Origin: Achromobacter seleniivolatilans | GTDB taxonomy: Bacteria; Pseudomonadota; Gammaproteobacteria; Burkholderiales; Burkholderiaceae_B | Direction of reading: 5' to 3' | DNA: 64,000 nt | Assembly: GCF_030864005.1 (NCBI RefSeq) | Contig: NZ_CP132976.1 | Location: 4,588,001 to 4,652,000 of the forward strand | Shown here: piece by piece, positions 54,907 through 64,000 of the stretch | Layout: every line of letters starts with the position of its first letter | Numbering within the stretch: position 1 is the first letter of the stretch | The notes under the pieces: model-generated | What the model saw: only the letters and a program-made list of their open reading frames with translations | Told to the model about the DNA's origin: nothing | The model's database searches: none | Position numbers and translations under genes: made by a program

Positions 54907-55482
54907 ATGAAACTCAATCATTTGGCATCCCTTATTGCGACTAGCGTATTGCTGGCCGCATCCGCGCCGGCCCTCGCGCAATTCGACGGCCAAGTCAGAT
55001 TCACAGGAAAAATCTCTGATATCACTTGCAACGTCAACGGCCAAGCGCCGGGTATGGGCAACATCCTTGAGGTGGAACTGGGTTCGTACGTGAAGGGCTT
55101 CTTTACGGACACCGTTACCAAGACCGATGCCAAGCCGTTCTCGATCAAAGTCGGCGGAGATGGCACGTGCCCTAAAGACACCAGCGTATCGATTGCATTC
55201 GACACAACCTCGCAGAATATCGACGGCCCTTCGGGCACGCTGAACCTTGCAGGTTTGACGGGTAGCGCGAGGGGGGTACGAATCCAAATCAACAACGTAA
55301 CCGCCTCGGGTGATGAAAAAATCAATTTGAGCAGAGGAGAAACAGATCCTCAGAAAGCCGTCATCGCGGCAGACGGCGGCACGGCTGAACTGAAATTTAC
55401 CGCCCACTACGTCAGGGGCGAGGGGTCCGTCACCACCGGGCCTGCCGTATCGATTATCCCCTTCATGGTTGTGTACAACTAA
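54907..55482 (+). CDS. Major fimbrial subunit (type 1 pilin-like)
   Basis: A 191-residue secreted pilin: signal peptide cut near ALA-Q (about residue 24), then FDGQVRFTGKISDITCNVNG with the first conserved Cys, the second Cys in GTCPKD, and a C-terminal donor strand ending MVVYN with the penultimate Tyr that chaperones bind. It would polymerise into the fimbrial rod by donor-strand exchange. First gene of the operon. Confidence 0.9.
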   Translation: MKLNHLASLIATSVLLAASAPALAQFDGQVRFTGKISDITCNVNGQAPGMGNILEVELGSYVKGFFTDTVTKTDAKPFSIKVGGDGTCPKDTSVSIAFDTTSQNIDGPSGTLNLAGLTGSARGVRIQINNVTASGDEKINLSRGETDPQKAVIAADGGTAELKFTAHYVRGEGSVTTGPAVSIIPFMVVYN

Positions 55483-55498
55483 AAGGCTGGCGACTGCG

Positions 55499-56245
55499 AT
55501 GACAACCATGGCGCCAGTAGTGCGGAAAGTGAGTTCAATTCTTGCGGCTGGCGTCATGGCCTGGGCAGCGGACATCAGTGCGTCACAGGCCGCGCTGGTA
55601 CTGATGGGGACACGCGTCGTCTATCCGTCCAATGCCAAGGATGTGACGATACGCGCGGTCAACAACGGGGCTATTCCGATGTTGGCTCAGGTCTGGGTGG
55701 ATGACGGCCGGGTCAGTGTTTTGCCTTCCGAAATGGCTGTGCCATTTATTGTGTCGCCCGCCATCGCGCGTATTGATCCCAGTTCCAGCATCGTCATTCG
55801 CCTGATGTACAACAAGACGCACTTGCCGGATGACCGCGAGAGCCTCTTTTATCTCAACGTGTTGGAATCTGCGCCAAGTTCGAACGCCACTGCAGCGGCA
55901 GGCTTTTCGTTCAGAACGCGTATCAAGCTGTTCTTTCGGCCGGCAGGCCTTCCCAGCGAAGTGGAAGATGCGCCCGAGCCACTCACCTGGCGAACGACCG
56001 GACGCGCCGCAGACACCGCACTAGAGGTCAAGAACCCCACCCCGTACCACGTGTCTTTTGCGTCCATCAAGGCTCTGATAAACCAGAAGGCAACCTTGAT
56101 AGGCAACGGCATGGTCGCGCCCTATTCAAGCGAGTACTTCAAGCTGCCAAAGGGTGTGCAACTGCCGGGCCACGCGCGCATTCAGTACACGATCATCACC
56201 GATTACGGAGCGCAAATCACGCTGGAGCGGCCTTTGTCGAATTAA
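55499..56245 (+). CDS. Fimbrial periplasmic chaperone 1
   Basis: A 248-residue PapD-like chaperone: signal peptide, TRVVYPSNAKDVTIRAVNNG (first Ig domain), the subunit-binding Arg/Lys region, and the signature RIKLFFRPAGLP with a second Ig domain following. It folds and caps pilins. ATG 55499 is chosen over a GTG at 55469 that overlaps the pilin gene and an ATG at 55508. Confidence 0.92.
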   Translation: MTTMAPVVRKVSSILAAGVMAWAADISASQAALVLMGTRVVYPSNAKDVTIRAVNNGAIPMLAQVWVDDGRVSVLPSEMAVPFIVSPAIARIDPSSSIVIRLMYNKTHLPDDRESLFYLNVLESAPSSNATAAAGFSFRTRIKLFFRPAGLPSEVEDAPEPLTWRTTGRAADTALEVKNPTPYHVSFASIKALINQKATLIGNGMVAPYSSEYFKLPKGVQLPGHARIQYTIITDYGAQITLERPLSN

Positions 56246-56291
56246 AGGCATCACGCACATTCGTAATTTGCGGACACATTGGAATGAAGCA

Positions 56292-58964
56292 ATGCAGGCA
56301 ATCGCGCAGGCGAGGGCACTTGCCGAACGTCGTCGCCACAATACATCCGGCCACGGTGTGCTACCGAAGCTATTGGTAGCCTGCCTTACTTTGACACCCA
56401 TCGCGGGCGTGAAAGCCGAAAACATCAACGCCGAAGGCGGCAACCGGGTCGTGCGCTTCGATGCGGCGACCCTGGTCCAGGGCATTGGCATCGAGTCGAT
56501 AGATTTATCCCGCTTCGAAAAAGCGGGCTATATCGCGCCCGGCAAGTATCAGCTGGAAATCTACGTCAACGGAAGATGGCGCGGCACCCAGGAAATTACG
56601 TATCGTGCCGCAGACAGTGATCTGAGCGCACAGCCTTGCTACAACATCAACTTTCTGCTGCGCGCGGGCGTGGACGTGCAGAAAAGCGCGCGTTTCAGCG
56701 CTGAAAACGGCCGTGAACCCCTAAGCGATGACGGGGTTTGCGAAGATCTGGCCCTGTTCGTTCCGGGGGCAGTCGTCAAAACAGACATCGGCGAACAACA
56801 GCTGTACCTCACGATACCCACCTACTACCTCGACTCGGGGCTGTCCGACAACGCGATTGACCCATCCTCCTGGGACAAGGGCGTCACGGCAGGGCGCTTG
56901 AACTACAACGCCAACCTGGGCACTACGCAAACCAGCGCCGGGCGCAGTTCTCGCGGCTATGCCGGACTGACCTCAGGATTGAATGTGGGCGCCTGGCGGC
57001 TGCGCCAGTACGGCACGCTGACCTGGTCATCGGCGGGCGGCGCATCGTATCAACGCGGACAGCTCTACGCCACTACCGAGGTTGCCCCCTGGCGCTCTCA
57101 GTTCCAAATCGGAGAGATCTCCACCGATGGCACGTACTTCGACGCCGTGTCGTTTCGTGGGTTCAGGCTAAGCAGCGACGAACGCATGCTGCCGGCGCGC
57201 CAGCGCACCTATGCGCCCGTTGTGCGCGGCACCGCCACCAGCAATGCCACGGTGTCGGTCCGGCAGCGCGGCTATCTTATCTACGAAGTCACGGTACCCG
57301 CCGGCCCCTTTGCGCTGGACGATCTTCCTGCCGCCAGTTATGGCGGCGACCTGACCGTTACGGTAACCGAGGCCGATGGCTCAGAACGCCATTTTGTCGT
57401 GCCCTTTGCCACGGGAGTCGAGTTGCTGCGCCCTGGCACCTCTCGCTATTCGGTGTCCGTGGGACGCGCCATGTCCGCGCTCAACCAGAGCAGCGGGCAG
57501 AGCATTTTCGAGGGCATGTTGCGGGTCGGGCTAAGCGATCGGTTCACCGGCTTTGGGGGATTGGCCTTAAGCGAACACTACCGCTCTGCAATGGGCGGAC
57601 TGGCAATGAATACGGCCATTGGCGCGATCAGCGGAGACTTGACCCTGGCGTCGGCGAATCTTCCGGGCGGCGGCTCGACCTCGGGCGCCAGTTACCGCGC
57701 AACCTATAGCAAAAACCTGCCGAACAGCGGCACCAACTTCTCGTTGTTGGCGTATCGCTATTCCACCCCTGGCTACATCGGCTTCAGCGACGCGCTCGCG
57801 TTACGTTCTACGAACCAGACCAGCAGTTATACCAATTTGGGCAGCATGCGCCATCGTCTTGACGTCAATATCAGTCAAAACCTCGGCTCGGCCAGCGGCG
57901 TGATTTTTGCGAATGGATCGGCCCAGCAATATTGGAAACACGGCGACAGCATGATGAGCTACAGCCTGGGATATTCCAACCAATGGCGCAACACGTTCTA
58001 CTCGATCAGTGTGCAGCGGACACAAAGCGCCTACCCGGGTAGCGCGACGTACGCGCCGGGCCGCTACAAGAACACGCTGATGACCTTCAACATCTCTATT
58101 CCTCTAGGGCGCGCCACGTCTGGCAATGCCCCCGTACTCAACACGTTTATCAGCAATGACAGCGACAGCGGCTCCACGATCTCAACGGGCGTCGGCGGCA
58201 GCTTGGGCGAGAGCCGCGATCTGAGCTATGCGATCTCTGCTGCACGCAGTGGCCGCGAAGGCGCCCGCTCTGCCAGTGGCAGTCTGAACTATCTGACCTC
58301 GGTCGCCCATCTGGGCGCTAGCGTGTCGCAGGGCAGGGGATATCGCCAAGGCACTTTGCAAGCATCGGGCAGCGTACTGGCGCACCGCGGCGGCATCACG
58401 TTTGCGCCCATGATGGGTGAAACGGTAGGCTTGCTGTACGCGCCAGATGCTGAAGACGCAGCGATCTCTTCCGGTTCGAGCCGGATCGATAGCCGGGGTT
58501 ATGGGCTGGTCACAAGCCTATCCCCTTACCGGCTCAATACGGTCGAGCTCAACCCAGGTGAGATGTCTGACGATATCGAACTGCTGGCCAGTTCCCGCAG
58601 CATTGCGCCTACCGCTGGCGCCGTGGTGCTGCTGTCGTATCCCACCCGCAAGGCCCGCCTGGTCTTGGTCGACGGCAGGCTCCAAAATGGCGGCACGCTG
58701 CCCTTTGGCGCCGAAGTGTTCGACGCGGACAGCGGTGAGGCCCTAGGCGGAGTCGGGCAAGGCAGCCGCATCGTCATGCGTACGCCGTCAGAGCAGGGCA
58801 TGGCCAGGGTGGCATGGGGACCCAAGCCGGAACAGCAGTGTCTGATCTCTTACGCCTTGCCGCAGCAAGAGCCGGGCAAGCAGGACGGCTACGTCATGTT
58901 GACGCTGACCTGCATGCCCATGCCTGCGGCCCCACGCGTGCCTGCGCCGGTGGCCTCGCGATGA
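56292..58964 (+). CDS. Fimbrial outer membrane usher
   Basis: An 890-residue usher: a long N-terminal leader (about 1-42) then the N-domain (VVRFDAATLVQGIGIESIDLSRFE), a plug/beta-barrel of about 24 strands (DDLPAASYGGDLTVTVTEADGSER precedes it), and C-terminal domains with the conserved Cys pair. It secretes and assembles subunits. The chaperone-2 gene overlaps its stop. Confidence 0.93.
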   Translation: MQAIAQARALAERRRHNTSGHGVLPKLLVACLTLTPIAGVKAENINAEGGNRVVRFDAATLVQGIGIESIDLSRFEKAGYIAPGKYQLEIYVNGRWRGTQEITYRAADSDLSAQPCYNINFLLRAGVDVQKSARFSAENGREPLSDDGVCEDLALFVPGAVVKTDIGEQQLYLTIPTYYLDSGLSDNAIDPSSWDKGVTAGRLNYNANLGTTQTSAGRSSRGYAGLTSGLNVGAWRLRQYGTLTWSSAGGASYQRGQLYATTEVAPWRSQFQIGEISTDGTYFDAVSFRGFRLSSDERMLPARQRTYAPVVRGTATSNATVSVRQRGYLIYEVTVPAGPFALDDLPAASYGGDLTVTVTEADGSERHFVVPFATGVELLRPGTSRYSVSVGRAMSALNQSSGQSIFEGMLRVGLSDRFTGFGGLALSEHYRSAMGGLAMNTAIGAISGDLTLASANLPGGGSTSGASYRATYSKNLPNSGTNFSLLAYRYSTPGYIGFSDALALRSTNQTSSYTNLGSMRHRLDVNISQNLGSASGVIFANGSAQQYWKHGDSMMSYSLGYSNQWRNTFYSISVQRTQSAYPGSATYAPGRYKNTLMTFNISIPLGRATSGNAPVLNTFISNDSDSGSTISTGVGGSLGESRDLSYAISAARSGREGARSASGSLNYLTSVAHLGASVSQGRGYRQGTLQASGSVLAHRGGITFAPMMGETVGLLYAPDAEDAAISSGSSRIDSRGYGLVTSLSPYRLNTVELNPGEMSDDIELLASSRSIAPTAGAVVLLSYPTRKARLVLVDGRLQNGGTLPFGAEVFDADSGEALGGVGQGSRIVMRTPSEQGMARVAWGPKPEQQCLISYALPQQEPGKQDGYVMLTLTCMPMPAAPRVPAPVASR

Positions 58965-59740
58965 TTCCATTTCCGTGGCGCCGCACCGGACGTTGGCGAT
59001 GCCGGCTTGGCAGCATCCTGCTTGGCTGCCTGGCGGTTCCTGCAGCAATGGCGGGACTGGAAATCGAAGCTACCCGCTTCATCTATCCCGCGCAGGAGAA
59101 GTCCGTCCTCATCAGAGTGCGCAATACGGGCCAACATCCCATATTGGTGCAGACCTGGCTGGACCATGGTGAACCAGGACAAGACCTTAGCGAGCTGCGC
59201 TTGCCGTTCATCCTGTTGCCGCCATTGCTCCGGCTGGAGCCCGCGGAAAAAAAGGCCTTGCAACTTCGTCATACCGGTGAAGCGCTGCCAAAAGATCGCG
59301 AGTCTGTTTTCTGGATCAACTTTCTGCATCTGCCCGCAGGACAAACCGATGACGCCGTGTTGCGCATCGCCTTGACCTCGGTCATGAAGGTTCTGTACCG
59401 GCCTGCGGGCCTGCCGGGCGATCCCAAGCTTGCGCCGGCACAGATCCGATGGCGTGTATTGCCCGGCAGCGGCCCGAAGGGCTTGGCGCCATTCCTTGAG
59501 GCCCAGAACCCCACCCCCTATACCGTATCCCTGACGACCGTGACGTTAAGCGCCACGCACAAGCCGGTGGTACTCAAGAACCTGAACATCTTGCCCTTTT
59601 CCACCAGCCGATTTGAATTGCCTGCAATCACGGCGGCACCGCGGGCAAACGGCACACGGCTGACCTATGAAGCGGTCGACGATTTTGGCCTGCCCGCACC
59701 GGGCAGCGCAACACTCGGGCTGATCCCCGAAGGATTGTGA
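58961..59740 (+). CDS. Fimbrial periplasmic chaperone 2
   Basis: A 259-residue second PapD-like chaperone with Ig motifs ATRFIYPAQEKSVLIRVRNTG and VMKVLYRPAGLPG, clearly different from chaperone 1. ATG 58961 overlaps the usher stop (ATGA). It may serve the tip adhesin while chaperone 1 serves the rod pilin; that division is inferred. Confidence 0.92.
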   Translation: MIPFPWRRTGRWRCRLGSILLGCLAVPAAMAGLEIEATRFIYPAQEKSVLIRVRNTGQHPILVQTWLDHGEPGQDLSELRLPFILLPPLLRLEPAEKKALQLRHTGEALPKDRESVFWINFLHLPAGQTDDAVLRIALTSVMKVLYRPAGLPGDPKLAPAQIRWRVLPGSGPKGLAPFLEAQNPTPYTVSLTTVTLSATHKPVVLKNLNILPFSTSRFELPAITAAPRANGTRLTYEAVDDFGLPAPGSATLGLIPEGL

Positions 59741-59800
59741 TCTTGGCCGCCTGCGCGCCCAGGTGCATACCTTAAGGCGCAACACCACGGAGGATTAGCA

Positions 59801-61030
59801 ATGACAGACCGCTTCCCACTTCACGCCACCGCACTGCCGCAACATTGGGCGGGCCTGCTGATTGCGGCCGCCTTGCTCGCTGGACCAGGACTGGCCAAGG
59901 CGGATTTGGCAAATTATTACGCTAACTTATGCAAGATTGACAAGCCCGGTGAAGGGTCATCAAACCTCATCCCTTGGAGGGCCCGGGATAATGCAGCCAC
60001 GCTCGGCAACATTGTGGCTTTTCGAACGATTAGCCTATCGGCCAACTACAAATACGGTACCCGGGTGCCGGCGCCCGGCGCATCCTACCTGCTCTATGGC
60101 GCACGCTGGAACACCAAGTCTGGCATCAGCCCAATATTTCCCACGAACGTGCAGGGGATAAGTCTTCGTATTACGACTGCCGACAGATCACTGCCAATAA
60201 TGATTCAGCCATCTGGAAAAACCACCCTGCTGTTTGCCGATATCATCCGAACGCAAGTTTCCGAAGCGCCTAACGCCAGTTTCAATAGGGACGTTACCCT
60301 GTTGGCGGAACTGATTGTGACAGGCACTGTTGAGACGGGTAAGCACGAAGTCACGGGTTTCGCCAAGGGCTACGAGGCGACGACGCTAGAGGGATGGGTG
60401 TCACAATTCCAAGATACCCCCCCGATCGCTGATTCTGTGATCAATACCGGCCACTACTCGGGCATATACTCAAAAAATACTTGCAACGCGAAAAAAGAGC
60501 TCGATTGGAGAGACATCTTCTACGTCCTGAACGAACCGCCGCCTCCAATCAAAGTCACATGCACCGTAGATTCACAATTTGGCGGCAACGGTCACCGCGT
60601 AAACATGGGCACATTCAACGTTGGTGATTTTCCCAAGAATGGCACCCTGAGCGCGCCTGCCCCTTTCAGAGTGTCAGTGAGTCAATGCGTGAAAGGTGCC
60701 AAACCGCAGATTTCATTCAATGCGCCCTATGGGGTCATATCGGGACCGGGCTACCAAGCGCTGAAGCTTGAGCCGCTAGAAAAGACAGCGAAGAACCTGG
60801 GCATCGTTATCGTCAGGCCGAAAGAGCCAGAAAAAACGCTGTCGATTGGTGAGGGTGCGTCTGTAGGCGCCGCCTACATGTTCGACGATATTCCGCCTGA
60901 CGGCGTTGCGGACGCCAGTGCGGCAGGTATTGATCTTGCCGCTCGGTACATGCGGATAGATCAGGAGGGTGAAGGAGTCAAACCAGGCGCCGCCAATAGC
61001 CAGGTGAATTTCCGCATCGTCTACGATTAG
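59801..61030 (+). CDS. Fimbrial tip adhesin
   Basis: A 409-residue two-domain protein: signal peptide (about 1-36), an N-terminal lectin-like region without recognisable family, and a C-terminal pilin domain from about residue 255 (KVTCTVDSQFGG, SVSQCVKGAKPQISFNA, ending FRIVYD). Such adhesins cap the fimbria and bind host receptors. A strong GGAGGA site precedes ATG 59801. Confidence 0.8.
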   Translation: MTDRFPLHATALPQHWAGLLIAAALLAGPGLAKADLANYYANLCKIDKPGEGSSNLIPWRARDNAATLGNIVAFRTISLSANYKYGTRVPAPGASYLLYGARWNTKSGISPIFPTNVQGISLRITTADRSLPIMIQPSGKTTLLFADIIRTQVSEAPNASFNRDVTLLAELIVTGTVETGKHEVTGFAKGYEATTLEGWVSQFQDTPPIADSVINTGHYSGIYSKNTCNAKKELDWRDIFYVLNEPPPPIKVTCTVDSQFGGNGHRVNMGTFNVGDFPKNGTLSAPAPFRVSVSQCVKGAKPQISFNAPYGVISGPGYQALKLEPLEKTAKNLGIVIVRPKEPEKTLSIGEGASVGAAYMFDDIPPDGVADASAAGIDLAARYMRIDQEGEGVKPGAANSQVNFRIVYD

Positions 61031-61043
61031 TGATAATCAAAAA

Positions 61044-61105
61044 AATGCGGCGTCCAACAAATGGCCGCCGCATTGGATTAGCCGGCCCCTAGGTTTGGGG
61101 CCGGC
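61044..61105. terminator. Tandem hairpins between fimbrial operon and adhesin gene
   Basis: AATGCGGCG/CGCCGCATT (61044-61052 and 61066-61074) has a T run on the minus strand; GCCGGCCCC/GGGGCCGGC (61081-61089 and 61097-61105) follows. They separate convergent transcripts. Confidence 0.65.
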
Positions 61106-61126
61106 AAGCGGATCAATTAATAAGCG

Positions 61127-64000
61127 TCAATCAATTGTGCCCTGATTAACCCCCGCCGCATTGATCGTCGAGGCTTGCCCGGTAGTTGTATTGCCTTTAA
61201 ATGTTCCGTAATTCTTGCCTACCAAACCTCCGATGGTCGAGTTTTGGTGATAGCGCGTACTGACTTGGCTACTGGTCGTTGAAGAATGCACCATACCTTC
61301 GTTGATACCAACCAGCCCCCCCATTGCGACGTTGTAGATGATGGTATCTCTCGAGCCTCCTACGAGTCCCGATGCACTCGAATGCTTGATGGTTGCACCG
61401 GCCTGATTCTGACCCACCAAACCACCCAAGATGGAAGAATGCGTGCCGTACACGTTACCCATCGCATTGCCCGAAACTTCACCGGCATTGATGCCAACGA
61501 GTCCGCCAACATTGCTGGAATTCCCACCCTCGACATTGCTGATGGACCTAGTTTCCGAAAGGGTGCCGGTGTTATGACCCACGAGCCCACCAACTGCGGC
61601 TGAGTCGCCCGCAAATACGTCGGCCACGCGCGACAGGCTATAGCTTACGTCGCCGCTGTTGTAACCCACAAGACCGCCTATGGCCGTCCCGGCGGCACTG
61701 CGGGTTGTCGAGACTCGCGCGCCCTTGGCCTCGCTATCCACGATCGTGCTTGCCCATCCGTTCGTGCCTACCAGCCCACCTATGTAAGCTGCTGTGGCAG
61801 CATCATGCACAGAGCCACTTGCGCTGACGTTAATCAACTGGCCTCTGTCGCTGTTCAAACCGACCAAACCGCCCGTGTTGAGACCGTTTTCGCTCAGGAC
61901 AGCGCCAGTCGACTCGGACTCTCCGATCGTTCCTCCCTTGTTGACGCCGACGAGGCCGCCAGTGTTGGCGCCGTTCTCGCTTTTCACCTTACCGCTGCTC
62001 CGGGCATGGGTAACGGTGGAGTTCTCAGAAAGGCCTATCAGGCCGCCCACGTTGCTGGAGGGTCCAGCACTGACGCCGCCTGTGCTGGCAACGTTTGTGA
62101 GCGCGCTATTCTGCGCATAGCCAACAAGGCCGCCCACGTTGACATGCGCACTCGACGTTGCCACGTTGGCGGTGCTGGCCGAGTCAAGGATGTCACCGTA
62201 GCGGCTGACACCCACCAGACCGCCCATTCCGCCCTCATAGCTCCTTTGCAAGTCGCCCTTCACGGTGCCATGACTTTGACTGTTCAGAATACGGCCCTTT
62301 TCGCCGTTGATATTCAGCGTATTAAGACCAACCAGCCCACCCATGGTGTGCGTGGAAGCTCCGCTTGACACCACACCGCTGAAAACAGCGCGATCAATGG
62401 TGCCGCCGCTATTGGTGCCTACCAAGCCTCCGACAATATTGGAACGGTCTTTATTGCCATTAACATGGCCATTCTTGACCGATACATTGGTGATGACGCC
62501 CGAGTTGTAGCCGACTAGAGCGCCGATGGACATATTTGCGGCATTGGCGTTGCCCGGTGAAATATATACGCCGTCCAGGGCCACGTTGCGAATCACCCCC
62601 GAAGAGGCCGCAAACAGTCCCACATTGCTGCCGCCATTGATCACCGCGAAGCCCTTCAATGTATGACCCAAACCATCGAACACACCGCCAAATGTGCCCG
62701 AGCCCCCTATTGAATTAAAGAACGTACCCAGCACGCCGTTGCCTAGAACGTAATATCCGTTCAGATTGTTGGTGATTGACTGAAGTTGGTATTGGTTGTG
62801 GATGACCGTGTGCGCAATACCGTTTGACACATACGACGCGCCCACGCCCAATGTCACCGCTGACTGCTGCCCGGGCGACAGCACCAAGTTGGCGAGGGCC
62901 GGCTTGTTGGGTGCGCCACCGGAGCCTGCTGCCGCAGTGGTGGTCTGCACATTCAAGCTGGCACCCGCACCGCGGACAAACACCCGATTATTCAATTCAA
63001 TCCGCTCGTCAGCCAACAGACTCAAGGCAGCCTTGCTGCCCCATGCGTTCACCATCCCATTGATCCGAGTCACGCCACTATTGCCGCTTTTGGCATTCAA
63101 TGTAAGGCGGTGATCGCTCTTCCAGTCCACTGCGGCATTAACGACGACATTGCCTTTCGTAGCAGCCAACTCAATGTTCGTGGTGGCCAGATTGGCATTC
63201 AACGTATCGGCATAAATGGTTGGTTGGGCGATGACGGTCGTGTTCTCCACGTTTACGTTCTGGCTACTCACCTTGAAGGTGCCAGTGGCTCCGCTATTCG
63301 AACGCGTGTCGACCTCGGTGCTCAGGCGCACCTGAACCGTCCTGCCCTTCGCGTCAACAGTGCCGCCGTTGCCGTGGCCTGTCAGTGCGCTGGCGCTCAG
63401 ACGTCCCGCCACCTCGACCACGCCGCGCGAGCCGCCATCCAGCACGATCCTCCCCCGCGTGCCGTTCAGCGTGTTGGCCTCGATCACGCCCGCATTGTTG
63501 ACCACGGTGTGAACCATGTTGGCAGCGCCATCTGCCCGCGCCCTCAGCAGCACCTGCCCGCCGTCGGCCCGGATGCTGCCCATGTTTTCCGCCACGGCGT
63601 TAGCATCCGCCGCGTTTACCTGCAACTTGAGCAAGCCGCTGCCGATTGTGACCGTGAACTTCTTGCCGGCACCCAGGGCTGTAGTGCCCCCATTGGTTCG
63701 AATTGCGCCTCTATTACTGACGTAGCGGCCAAGCAACACCACATCGCCGCCGTCACCTGCAAAAATTTCGCCATTATTGACGACAGCACCTGAGCCGCCG
63801 CCTTCGAAGACGTATGCCCCACTTGTGTTCGTGTAGAAATGAGCGGGGTCGACAGGCTGCGTTGACGCAACCAAACTACCCACGTTGACACTGGCTAAGG
63901 AGTTGAAGACGACGCCAGATGGGTTGACGATAAAAATCTTGCCGGGGGCCGTGATCTTGCCGTTGATGGCGGTTTGCGCCCCGCCGAAAGCAACCTGGTT
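61127..64000 (-). CDS. FHA-like secreted adhesin with GLUG repeats (partial, N-terminus off the right edge)
   Basis: The frame is open from the right edge to a stop at 61127; 957 residues are visible. The first visible part (A-F-G-G-A-Q-T-A-I-N-G-K, I-F-I-V-N-P-S-G-V-V-F-N, N-V-G-S-L-V-A-S) is the TPS/haemagglutination activity domain that directs two-partner secretion. A beta-helix part follows, then about 16 GLUG-type repeats with core GGLVG. No toxin domain is visible at the C-terminus (ends GVNQGTID). It should be secreted by a TpsB pore encoded outside the window. Confidence 0.85.
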   Translation of the reverse strand, partial: NQVAFGGAQTAINGKITAPGKIFIVNPSGVVFNSLASVNVGSLVASTQPVDPAHFYTNTSGAYVFEGGGSGAVVNNGEIFAGDGGDVVLLGRYVSNRGAIRTNGGTTALGAGKKFTVTIGSGLLKLQVNAADANAVAENMGSIRADGGQVLLRARADGAANMVHTVVNNAGVIEANTLNGTRGRIVLDGGSRGVVEVAGRLSASALTGHGNGGTVDAKGRTVQVRLSTEVDTRSNSGATGTFKVSSQNVNVENTTVIAQPTIYADTLNANLATTNIELAATKGNVVVNAAVDWKSDHRLTLNAKSGNSGVTRINGMVNAWGSKAALSLLADERIELNNRVFVRGAGASLNVQTTTAAAGSGGAPNKPALANLVLSPGQQSAVTLGVGASYVSNGIAHTVIHNQYQLQSITNNLNGYYVLGNGVLGTFFNSIGGSGTFGGVFDGLGHTLKGFAVINGGSNVGLFAASSGVIRNVALDGVYISPGNANAANMSIGALVGYNSGVITNVSVKNGHVNGNKDRSNIVGGLVGTNSGGTIDRAVFSGVVSSGASTHTMGGLVGLNTLNINGEKGRILNSQSHGTVKGDLQRSYEGGMGGLVGVSRYGDILDSASTANVATSSAHVNVGGLVGYAQNSALTNVASTGGVSAGPSSNVGGLIGLSENSTVTHARSSGKVKSENGANTGGLVGVNKGGTIGESESTGAVLSENGLNTGGLVGLNSDRGQLINVSASGSVHDAATAAYIGGLVGTNGWASTIVDSEAKGARVSTTRSAAGTAIGGLVGYNSGDVSYSLSRVADVFAGDSAAVGGLVGHNTGTLSETRSISNVEGGNSSNVGGLVGINAGEVSGNAMGNVYGTHSSILGGLVGQNQAGATIKHSSASGLVGGSRDTIIYNVAMGGLVGINEGMVHSSTTSSQVSTRYHQNSTIGGLVGKNYGTFKGNTTTGQASTINAAGVNQGTID
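61190..62640 (-). repeat. Array of about 16 GLUG-type repeats inside the adhesin gene
   Basis: Repeats of roughly 22-36 residues share V-G-G-L-V-G-x-N...V; copies such as IVGGLVGTNSG, NVGGLVGYAQNS, AIGGLVGYNSGDV and TIGGLVGKNYGTF can be read. The DNA copies differ enough to make exact repeats rare, so the array is old rather than freshly amplified. Confidence 0.8.

Overview
The window looks like core chromosome of a GC-rich betaproteobacterium of the Alcaligenaceae (Achromobacter/Bordetella type). The inference rests on gene order (coxBAC-SURF1; gltBD; mla; murA-his-tat; petABC-sspAB), a Bug-type periplasmic binding protein, a short-form HisG, monofunctional HisB and separate HisI and HisE. 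No rRNA, CRISPR array, intact insertion sequence or prophage was seen.

Layout. 1-6.2 kb, mostly minus strand: aa3-type cytochrome c oxidase (coxB, ctaD, coxC) with small membrane proteins, SURF1 and a Sco-like protein cut by the left edge. 6.5-15.1 kb: a NUDIX hydrolase, a large Na+/H+ antiporter with a cNMP-type domain divergent from the cAMP phosphodiesterase cpdA, rpoH behind a perfect CIRCE operator, a membrane protein, S-formylglutathione hydrolase and a catalytically degenerate IS200/RAYT-like protein with an AT-hook-like tail. A candidate small RNA with a C-rich loop lies between cpdA and rpoH. 15.5-28.1 kb: glutamate synthase gltBD, a two-gene chromate transporter, ompW behind an FNR-type box, a LysR/MFS divergent pair, a Bug protein and a nitronate monooxygenase.

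28.4-44.3 kb is a long run of plus-strand genes: mlaF-E-D-A-C (phospholipid transport at the outer membrane), an ABC-2 exporter pair, a BolA/IbaG protein, murA, hisG-D-C-B-H-A-F-I-E, a HINT protein and tatABC. 44.4-51.8 kb: a small Cro/C1-type regulator under a palindrome covering its start codon, a DegS-like protease back to back with a Nif3-like protein, mscL, the cytochrome bc1 operon petABC, sspAB and tRNA-Thr(TGT). Together the bc1 complex and the aa3 oxidase give a complete ubiquinol-to-oxygen branch; the exported subunits would use the Sec and Tat routes, and PetA has a Tat-like leader.

51.9-64 kb is the most accessory-looking part: a membrane GAF protein followed at once by an unknown 68-residue protein, a gluconate-type permease, a five-gene chaperone-usher fimbrial operon with two chaperones, and, convergent with it, the C-terminal part of a large secreted FHA-like protein carrying about 16 GLUG repeats that runs off the right edge.

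The best candidates for new biology are the C-rich-loop sRNA, the domesticated RAYT-like protein, the GAF plus small-protein pair and the self-overlapping operator of the Cro/C1 regulator. All are inferences from sequence reading alone.
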